From the NCBI GenBank assembly GCA_004151065.3, contig NWUY0304206287.1, positions 1 to 12,215 on the forward strand: DNA of 12,215 bases, read 5' to 3'. The notes under the pieces were generated by a model, which was given only the letters and a program-made list of their open reading frames with translations, made no database searches and was not told the DNA's origin. Every line of letters starts with the position of its first letter. Positions within the stretch are counted from its first letter, which is position 1. This DNA comes from Larix sibirica. Taxonomy: Eukaryota; Streptophyta; Pinopsida; Pinales; Pinaceae. The translations under genes were made by a program, and so were the position numbers. Below, piece after piece: positions 7,627 through 12,215 of the stretch.

Positions 7627-10600
7627 CTGGAATTGAGAAACGAGAATTTGCCGTTAGTGCTTGTGCTAAGTGTTGCACAACTTTCTAAGGGGTTGAGATC
7701 AAGGTTGTAAGATAGATAGAATGAGAACAGAAATAGAAGAATCAGTAAACGAACAGAACTGTAATTTTGTTGGGAATGGAAATCACATGTATATGATGCA
7801 AAAACAATGCTTGAAAATAGTGCAGGCAAACTTTTCCAGAGTATCATCCAATTCCTCATCACTTGATTATGAGAAGAGAGAGAGATAACTCACCAAATGA
7901 AGACGCTCAATGGGAGTGCCTGACTGTCGACGATGAAAGTCAATATCGTCTCCACCCTCCTCTCCATATGCCTTATTTAGCAATGGCTCTCCCTTTGTTC
8001 TTGGGGATTTAAAACTAAACTTCCTTTTTTTCCAAGAAATAAGTTTACGCAGTGAAGGTTGTGGACTGGCAAGATCAGAGTCCGGAGAAGATGGTTCATC
8101 AATGAGTTTTGGAAGCGAATCAAAACTTGACCCAGAGTTTGTCAACTCATTATCTCCATTTGCATATTCTTTGCAGTCCAGATAAATAGCACCAGCAGAA
8201 AGATTGGCTGCAGCCAAAGTGTCATAACTCCCAAAGATGGAAACATCCCCATCCACTGCTTCATCCACATCACCCTCCTCAGTTGACTCAGAGTCAAATA
8301 AATCAGCAGATTCAGATTCTTCACTGACTGGAGATTCTTTGCAATCACTTCCATCCTCATCTGAAGAATATTTATCGGGAATCTTGGGAGTATCCTTTTC
8401 TGACACAAAAGGTCTTATGCATGACAAGGGGACTAAAAACTTTTGAACTGGGTCGAGTGGTTCCTGATCATTTTGAAGATTGATGAAGTTTAGAGTTACC
8501 TGTGTGAAGCAATTCAAATTTTAAGTCAATCTCGAAACATGTATTTGGCAAAAATAGATGAAAAGGATTGCCTACAAAAATGTCCCATGGAGGAAAAGGT
8601 CAACTATCAGAGCTCTTCTACTTATGCAGAGAAAAGTAGAAAAGTAGGGGTATTGTCTATAAATTCATTTCTGAATTATGTTTCAGAAATGGAAATTCAG
8701 CATAAATTAAATTTACAAGATCTCTAGGAAGCAAAATCCTAAGGGTTAGATAAAGTGTGACAGACTCACAGTAAGTGCTGCCTCTGTTGTTGCACCTCCA
8801 ATACAACAAGAAAATGGAATCTTGGTGTTTTCTTCCATGCTTTTCCCAGGTGAAACAAACTCCGCAATGTTTAGAAAAGCTGTCCCTACAACTGACTGTC
8901 TGGTTTTGGGTTCATCTTCCAGGGCCTGCCAATTTTGAGATAGTTAGGTTAAAAGGAAAAACACCATTAAACATATCTACACAAGACAAAAGAAAGTGCA
9001 TTTTTGAATTTGTTTTTCGCAGAATTACCTACCAAGCAACGAAATATGGTTAGCTCAAACGAACCACTTCCATAAACAACAATTTTGATCATTTTCTCTA
9101 CCTCTCAACGGCATCCCTCTCAATTTAGAGATCTACCTTTTTATGGACAATTGCAAGAACCAGGTTGTCATGTGATATTATCAGATCTGAGAAGCCATTG
9201 TCCACTACAATGGAGTTTTCATTTGATATGAGATTTTGACTCTGACTTTGAGCTCGCTAAGAACAGGGCACAGACATAACCCCATGCTTATTAGAATCCA
9301 CATTCTCATCATGGTTTGCGAGTTTAAAATGGGTTCTTAGGAGTTGGCAATCGCCATGCCCCATCTTTTTAGGATTCCACTCACAACCACCCCAGTGACC
9401 CAGAGTACTTTCCAAATCATGATCGCCTTATATAAGCGAAGGCAAGCTTGGAAGTGGAACCTTTCAAGCTACAGCACAGTGACCCAGGGCACTCTCAAAA
9501 TCAACCTCCCCCGAAATAAGCAAATGCAGAAGTCCAGCCTAATGAGCCTGAACTATGGAGTGGGTATTTGATTGCAACTTGACATGCATGTCAAATCAAA
9601 TACTGATGTATAGCATACATGTCAAATCAGATACTGATCCTACATGACAATTCATTTCTAAATTTATTTTTTTGCAAGAACAAATGCATCTGACTTCATT
9701 GATGCAGAGAAGAAAATACACAATACAATCTCATATTGTGGACCCCGACCAACACAGAAACAAAAAATAAGGATCATTCTGCAAAAGAACTCAAAACAAA
9801 TATACATATACATTAGCAACAACAAATTAACAAGATTGTAGGTATATACCACTGAACCAAACTGAACCAGATCAAAAGAAATTGTGGGATGTTAAAGTCA
9901 ATCTGATCAAAAGAAGCTGTGGGTATGTACAAGTGAATCCAATCAAAAGAAATTCTGGGTATATATAATTGAATCCAATCAAAAGAATTTGCGGCCAAAT
10001 TCAACTGAATCCAATCAAAAGAATTTCCGGTCGTATTCAACTGAAAGTCTGAATCCAATCAAAAGAAATTGCAAGTTTGCACCACTGAATCCAAACAAAA
10101 GAGATTGTGGGTATACACAGCTGAATCCAGTCAAAAGAAACTGTGGGTATACACAATTGAATCCAATCAAAAGAAACATGCATTTCAATTGCCACCGGCA
10201 AATTAAGAAGGTGGGCATAATATAACACTGAACCTAGATATCGAATTCCACAAAGCCAAAGAAAAATTTGTTTAAATTTTCATCTTTTCTTCTTTGAATG
10301 TTACAAAAACCATGATGAGAACAACGAGCACTCACATTGATGACCTCAAAGCCAACATCCCAGCGATTAAACGCATTGCCTTTGAGAATGGTAAGAACGC
10401 AGACATGATCAAAGCTCTCGTTCCATTCCACGGTCCCATTATCCCCAACCGACTGCATGGCAGTACAGTTTCTCTCAACGCTTCTGAACCTGGAACGCAA
10501 TTTCCCTTTCGGCCCCTTCCATTTAATATGGACCATGAAATTCGACTTCTCCGAGCCTCCATTAACACACAGCCCTTCAAGCCCATGTAGAACAAGACCC

Positions 10601-10662
10601 AGCTGGAATTTTTGCGTAGCCAAAACAGGCCATGGCCTCCATTTCATCATCTTGGCCACCAT
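6454..10662 (-). CDS. Plant C2 NT-type (EEIG1/EHBP1 N-terminal-like) domain protein, 4 exons, 753 aa
   Basis: Spliced CDS: 10662-10336, 8925-8770, 8499-7894, 7626-6454 (109+52+202+390 codons, stop TAA). All three junctions are GT-AG and phase 0. The start MVAKMMKWRPWP matches the conserved beginning of this plant family, and the ATG context (GCAATGG) is good. Domain order: C2 NT-type domain, about residues 8-190 (IKWKGPKG, GTVEWNESF, VVGTAFLNIAEF); acidic Ser/Asp/Glu disordered stretch, 206-245; family signature GEPLLNKAYGEEGGDDIDF near 331-349; conserved C-terminal domain from about 380 (ERAAGESACTALVAVIADW, WNDHFFLLKV, YIIDTLGERL); KDSK repeat linker 614-669; terminal segment 702-753 (KGKESCKAFINGFLAALPLRELQ). 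Human EEIG1/EHBP1 C2 NT domains act in membrane-linked and endosomal trafficking. The plant role is not established, so membrane or scaffold work is inference. It stands alone, with no coding neighbour in the window. The length fits full-length plant homologs as I recall them. I see no frameshift or internal stop, so it looks functional. Confidence 0.93.
6719..6886 (-). repeat. 24-bp coding minisatellite, 7 units, encoding 8-residue KDSK repeats
   Basis: Seven consecutive 24-bp units begin at 6719, 6743, 6767, 6791, 6815, 6839 and 6863 (plus-strand form GAxTTTGAATCxTTTGCTG…). In frame they give octapeptides of the type KDSKSxxx (TKDSKTTT, AKDSKSAS, TENSKPVT, AEVSKSPG), about residues 614-669. 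The unit is a multiple of three, so copy number can change without frameshift. It lies in a charged, presumably disordered linker between the conserved domain and the terminal segment. Outer units are more diverged than the central ones. Confidence 0.9.
7627..7893 (-). other. Intron 3 (267 nt, phase 0)
   Basis: Donor GTGAGTTATC and acceptor CTCAATTCCAG. It is T-rich on the gene strand. Splicing joins …ERLHL to DDKSKNG, linking the GDDIDF signature to the SWEQKE block as in family members. No feature is seen inside. Confidence 0.87.
7894..8499 (-). CDS. Exon 3 of the C2 NT-type protein gene (end of C2, acidic linker, GEPLL signature)
   Basis: Acceptor TTCACACAG|GTA and donor TTG|GTGAGT give 202 codons. 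It opens with VTLNFINLQND, the last C2 strand region, and VQKFLVPLS. A strongly acidic serine-rich stretch follows (SSDEDGSD, SEESESADLFDSESTEEGDV), then SIFGSYDTLAAANLSAGA. The 3' end encodes SLRKLISWKKRKFSFKSP and GEPLLNKAYGEEGGDDIDF, one of the best conserved stretches of the plant family. The basic KKRKFSFKSPRTK could serve membrane binding or nuclear targeting; that is inference. Confidence 0.93.
8500..8769 (-). other. Intron 2 (270 nt, phase 0)
   Basis: Donor GTGAGTCTGTC and acceptor GCTTCACACAG. It is AT-rich, as usual for plant introns, and no feature is seen inside. Translation through the donor continues a few codons (VSL…) with no family match, while exon 3 resumes the C2 alignment at once. 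Confidence 0.87.
8770..8925 (-). CDS. Exon 2 of the C2 NT-type protein gene (52 codons, no ATG)
   Basis: This exon has no start codon and is easy to miss. The acceptor is AAAATTGGCAG|GCC and the donor is ACT|GTGAGT. It begins ALEDEPKTRQSVVGTAF and continues through LNIAEFVSPGKSM to EAALT. The segment VVGTAFLNIAEF is the conserved second half of the C2 NT domain (family VVGTASLNLAEFAS), followed by KIPFSC (family xIPLT). It joins exon 1 and exon 3 without a frame change and supplies exactly the piece of the domain missing between them. Confidence 0.9.
8926..10335 (-). other. Intron 1 (1410 nt, phase 0)
   Basis: Donor GTGAGTGCTC and acceptor TTGGCAG. The intron holds the 36-bp minisatellite (9841-10177) and shorter imperfect direct repeats: a 21-bp pair at 9587-9607 and 9618-9638 (one mismatch), and a pair near 9394 and 9479 containing AGTGACCCAG, 85 bp apart. 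Within 9040-9350 I see no gene, transposon or RNA. The short frames on both strands here lack family similarity. Confidence 0.88.
9841..10177. repeat. 36-bp intronic minisatellite, about 9 units
   Basis: Core TGAATCCAATCAAAAGAAA recurs at 9934, 9970, 10006, 10050, 10086, 10122 and 10158. Spacings are 36, 36, 44, 36, 36 and 36; the 44 comes from a local 8-bp insertion. Two more diverged units precede, with the ATCAAAAG core at 9871 and 9906. The remainder of each unit drifts (TTGTGGGTATACACA in several). It lies wholly in intron 1. The unit is a multiple of three, so several spurious frames of repeated Ile-Ser-Phe-Asp-Trp-type peptides stay open across it; these are not genes. Confidence 0.92.
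10336..10662 (-). CDS. Exon 1 of the C2 NT-type protein gene (N-terminal C2 half)
   Basis: 109 codons from ATG at 10662. The exon ends at Asn109 (…GFEVIN) just before a strong donor, AAT|GTGAGT. It encodes the first C2 strands: MVAKMMKWRPWP, HIKWKGPKG, a basic RSRFRSVERN stretch, GTVEWNESFDHVC and GFEVIN. Family homologs show the same order (MMRWRPWP, IRWKGPK, VxWxExF, WEIxFxVFN). Reading past the donor in frame would add non-homologous residues (VSARCSHHG) and run to a stop near 10234, so the donor is well supported. Confidence 0.93.
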
Positions 10663-11099
10663 TGCTATTACCTCCTCAGGACGATCACTTCATAACCCAC
10701 TTAAAACCTTAAAAATACCAGTACTTGTCGACCTCAATTATGAAAACCATGCACTGAATTCATGCAAAATTATTCAATCGGCAGGGCTTTGTCATGTGGG
10801 TACCGATGGATTCTCGTTATTTCATTGCCCAAATCCTTGAAATCCTTTCATGCGTTAGCTTTACTCGTCATCATCGATTCCCAATTGGATTATTCAATGC
10901 AAAATCTCATGTGGATCACCTTAAAAACTTGCATAAAAACTCAGGCTTATCCCAACCCACTTGCTTTCTCTTGAAAATATGCTCGCCCATTCCCCTCGCT
11001 CTGCAACAATTTATGAGTAAATCCTCCTAGAAAAACGCTATAGTATCTACGCCAGCATCTCGTGTAAACTCAGAGTCAACACTCCGTAACCGCGGTTAA
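10663..11099 (-). other. Leader/promoter-proximal stretch without coding content
   Basis: It lies between the CpG-rich block and the start codon. Plus-strand frames of 70-127 codons here (10457-10840, 10762-10974, 10794-11030) overlap one another and partly lie opposite exon 1. They have no recognisable domain and read as chance frames. A 5' UTR intron is possible but I could not place one with confidence. Confidence 0.4.
10685..10763 (-). promoter_or_regulatory. Upstream ATGs / short uORFs in the leader of the C2 gene
   Basis: Just before the main ATG lie at least three short upstream frames on the gene strand: 10763-10734 (9 codons plus stop, MNSVHGFHN), 10750-10709 (13 codons plus stop) and 10693-10685 (ATG AAG TGA, a two-codon frame ending 22 nt from the main start). 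If the transcript includes this stretch they could reduce or regulate translation. If a 5' UTR intron or a nearer start site exists they are irrelevant. Confidence 0.35.
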
Positions 11100-11560
11100 T
11101 CCGTGCATTCAAAGACTATCGTTCGGGATATTTGGGGGATACGAGGCCCGGATATGGCGTTACTGGGAGTTTTATTTGTAATAAATAGCCGGCACTGCCA
11201 GCTGCTCGGAGCGGCGCTGGCCGGTGAAAATCGACGACTCTCGTTTCCCGGGAACCTCGAATCGACGGCCCGGAGAGCTTGGCCGGCATCCCGGGAAATC
11301 GTGAAGTATATCTGGATTTTTGTCGGTGGCAGACAGTGTGTATCGAGGTGGATTCGCAGCCTGGCGTTTAACTTACGAGGATGTTAACGGAATTTTTTGG
11401 CTCTCTTTGATTTTAATTACTTTCAAACACCTCCGACGCCGACGTCGGGGATTGTGCTACTCGACTCCTGTTAACACTCGTTAAAACGACGGATTCTAAT
11501 CTTTCAACTAAATCCGACAGTGTAAGTCGTTGGAGTCCGTGTTTTATAACTATTTTTGCA
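11100..11560. promoter_or_regulatory. CpG-rich promoter-like island upstream of the C2 gene
   Basis: This block is visibly GC- and CpG-rich against AT-rich surroundings. It contains TTCCCGGGAA (11245-11254) and TCCCGGGA (11289-11296), which give two opposed E2F-like sequences (TTTCCCGG). It also holds the palindrome CCGACGTCGG (11439-11448) with the bZIP C-box core GACGTC, and DRE/CRT-like cores (GCCGAC at 11438, ACCGAC on the minus strand at 11327-11322). Known binding families are E2F, bZIP and DREB; occupancy here is inference. The plus-strand 94-codon frame inside (11103-11387) resembles no protein I know. Confidence 0.45.
11542..11548 (-). promoter_or_regulatory. TATA box candidate for the C2 gene
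   Basis: On the gene strand the sequence is AGTTATAAAACACGG, a good TATAAAA match at the upstream edge of a CpG-rich block. A start site some 25-35 nt downstream would be near 11510-11520, giving a leader of about 850 nt unless a 5' UTR intron is removed. A weaker alternative, CTATTTATTA, lies near 11180-11190 on the same strand. Confidence 0.4.
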
Positions 11561-11699
11561 TGTCTTTTATTGTTTGAAGAATTCTATTTGCCCATGGTGC
11601 ACCCCCCCATTGTCTTACGAATCTTTCCATTTTCCTCGTGGCCCCGCTCTATGGTGTGGACATTTCTATTTGTTGTATTTGTTTGGTGTTTGTTCTCCC

Positions 11700-11930
11700 T
11701 AGGGAGGGGGATGGGGATATATTTGTTTGGGTTTGCTCTCACTTGGCTATGGCTGGGGTTGGGATATCTGTAACATACAACATGGATGGGGATGGATGGG
11801 GATGGGGTTAGGGTGGGGATATCTTTAATATATAGGCTTTGGTTGGGGTGGGATATCTGCAACATGTAACATGGATGGGGTTCGGGTGGGGATATCTCTA
11901 ATATATAACATGGGATGGGGATGGGGACCA
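11700..11930 (+). repeat. G-rich tandem repeat (89-bp period) with G-quadruplex potential
   Basis: GGGATATCTG begins at 11761 and again at 11850 (period 89), each followed by TAACAT/CAACAT, ACATGGATGGGG and later GGGTGGGGATATCT…TAATATATA. G-runs on the plus strand stand at 11788-11791, 11798-11801, 11804-11807, 11811-11813 and 11815-11818 with loops of 1-6 nt, which meets the usual quadruplex pattern. More runs lie at 11702-11716, 11877-11891 and 11912-11926. It lies about 150-390 bp upstream of the TATA candidate, with the C-rich strand on the gene's sense side. Confidence 0.8.
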
Positions 11931-12215
11931 TCATTATCAATGTGTTTATTTAATAGAGATATTAAAGAACAAATCATTTATAATGTTTCATTTATTGTGA
12001 GATATTTGATAATAAAAAGAAATTTATTAAAGACTTTACCAATTCTAGAAGAAATGATTACATAATCCTAAAAGTATTTTCAATGATGTTTCGTTACCTT
12101 ATTAATTAAGTATATACGAACAAATATATGGATCTTGTTTTTTTTTGTTTTTGTTTTTTTTCAAAATGGTGGTTTACCATATGTTAGAGGGCTAGTCCAC
12201 TGGGAGAATGCCAAC
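11931..12215. other. AT-rich stretch, no gene seen
   Basis: AT-rich sequence with a T-rich tract at about 12138-12161 (T-runs broken by single G). A short inverted repeat, ATGGT…ACCAT, follows close to the right edge. No coding frame, RNA gene or transposon boundary could be supported. Confidence 0.5.

Noticed and set aside
7602-7862. 86-codon minus-strand frame between exons 3 and 4
   Set aside because: It covers intron 3 and ends in the first codons of exon 4 in the wrong frame; splicing at TTG|GTGAGT and CCAG|GAT explains the region.
8142-8446. Alternative frames over exon 3 (88 codons minus, 69 codons plus)
   Set aside because: Shadows of the acidic Ser/Asp/Glu coding stretch; compositional artefacts with no homology.
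9841-10177. CRISPR-like array with 36-bp period
   Set aside because: The whole 36-bp unit repeats back to back with drift and there are no unique spacers; it lies in a plant intron. It is a minisatellite.
9813-10225. Repeated open frames on both strands across the intron array (62-81 codons)
   Set aside because: They stay open only because the repeat unit is a multiple of three; no domain, and they lie inside intron 1.
10294-10590. 98-codon plus-strand frame opposite exon 1
   Set aside because: Antisense shadow of a well-supported exon with clear family similarity on the minus strand.
6454-10662. Two or three separate minus-strand genes instead of one
   Set aside because: The pieces follow the order of one plant protein family, and every junction has a GT-AG intron preserving phase 0.
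11103-11387. 94-codon plus-strand frame in the CpG-rich block
   Set aside because: GC-rich DNA has few stops; the peptide resembles no family known to me and the region fits a promoter/leader better.
11804-11813. Telomere-like GGGTTAGGG
   Set aside because: Single occurrence inside a G-rich repeat; not tandem TTTAGGG or TTAGGG.

Overview
This looks like nuclear DNA of a land plant, most likely a seed plant. Three things point to it: a spliced gene of a plant-specific protein family, a decayed Ty3/gypsy-type retroelement, and the tail of a LINE-type retroelement with an RNase H domain. The long AT-rich repeat-laden flanks, the broad transposon decay and the moderately diverged gene would suit a gymnosperm, but that is inference. 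Nothing looks bacterial, organellar or viral.

Layout. Positions 1-3600 are repeat territory. A tRNA-like (SINE-like) end on the minus strand is cut by the window edge. It is followed by AT-rich DNA with a 25-bp inverted repeat. A badly decayed Ty3/gypsy integrase (about 1110-1890) abuts a reverse-transcriptase fragment (about 1900-2130) in non-canonical order. Nested direct repeats follow (2477-2890 and 3102-3295), then a possible polypurine tract and LTR edge near 3583. Positions 3765-4640 hold a C-rich segment, two ambiguous bases, and the C-terminal RNase H remnant plus 3' tail of a LINE-like element. About 4640-5915 is intergenic.

The one real gene occupies about 5915-11550 on the minus strand. 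It has four coding exons (10662-10336, 8925-8770, 8499-7894, 7626-6454) that join in frame with GT-AG phase-0 introns to give 753 residues. The protein is a plant C2 NT-type (EEIG1/EHBP1 N-terminal-like) domain protein with an acidic disordered middle and a large conserved C-terminal domain. Only part of this gene is visible as simple open frames: the 52-codon second exon was found by reading the minus strand for splice sites and family similarity. Intron 1 carries a 36-bp minisatellite and exon 4 carries a 24-bp coding minisatellite. Upstream lies a leader with several upstream ATGs and a CpG-rich promoter-like region (about 11100-11560) with a TATA box on the gene's strand. Beyond it is a G-rich 89-bp tandem repeat with quadruplex potential (11700-11930).

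No multi-gene system is present. The most interesting points are a possible Cys-His-Asp papain-like arrangement in the C-terminal domain of the C2 protein, the odd INT-before-RT order of the retroelement remnant, and the repeat arrays within and just upstream of the gene.
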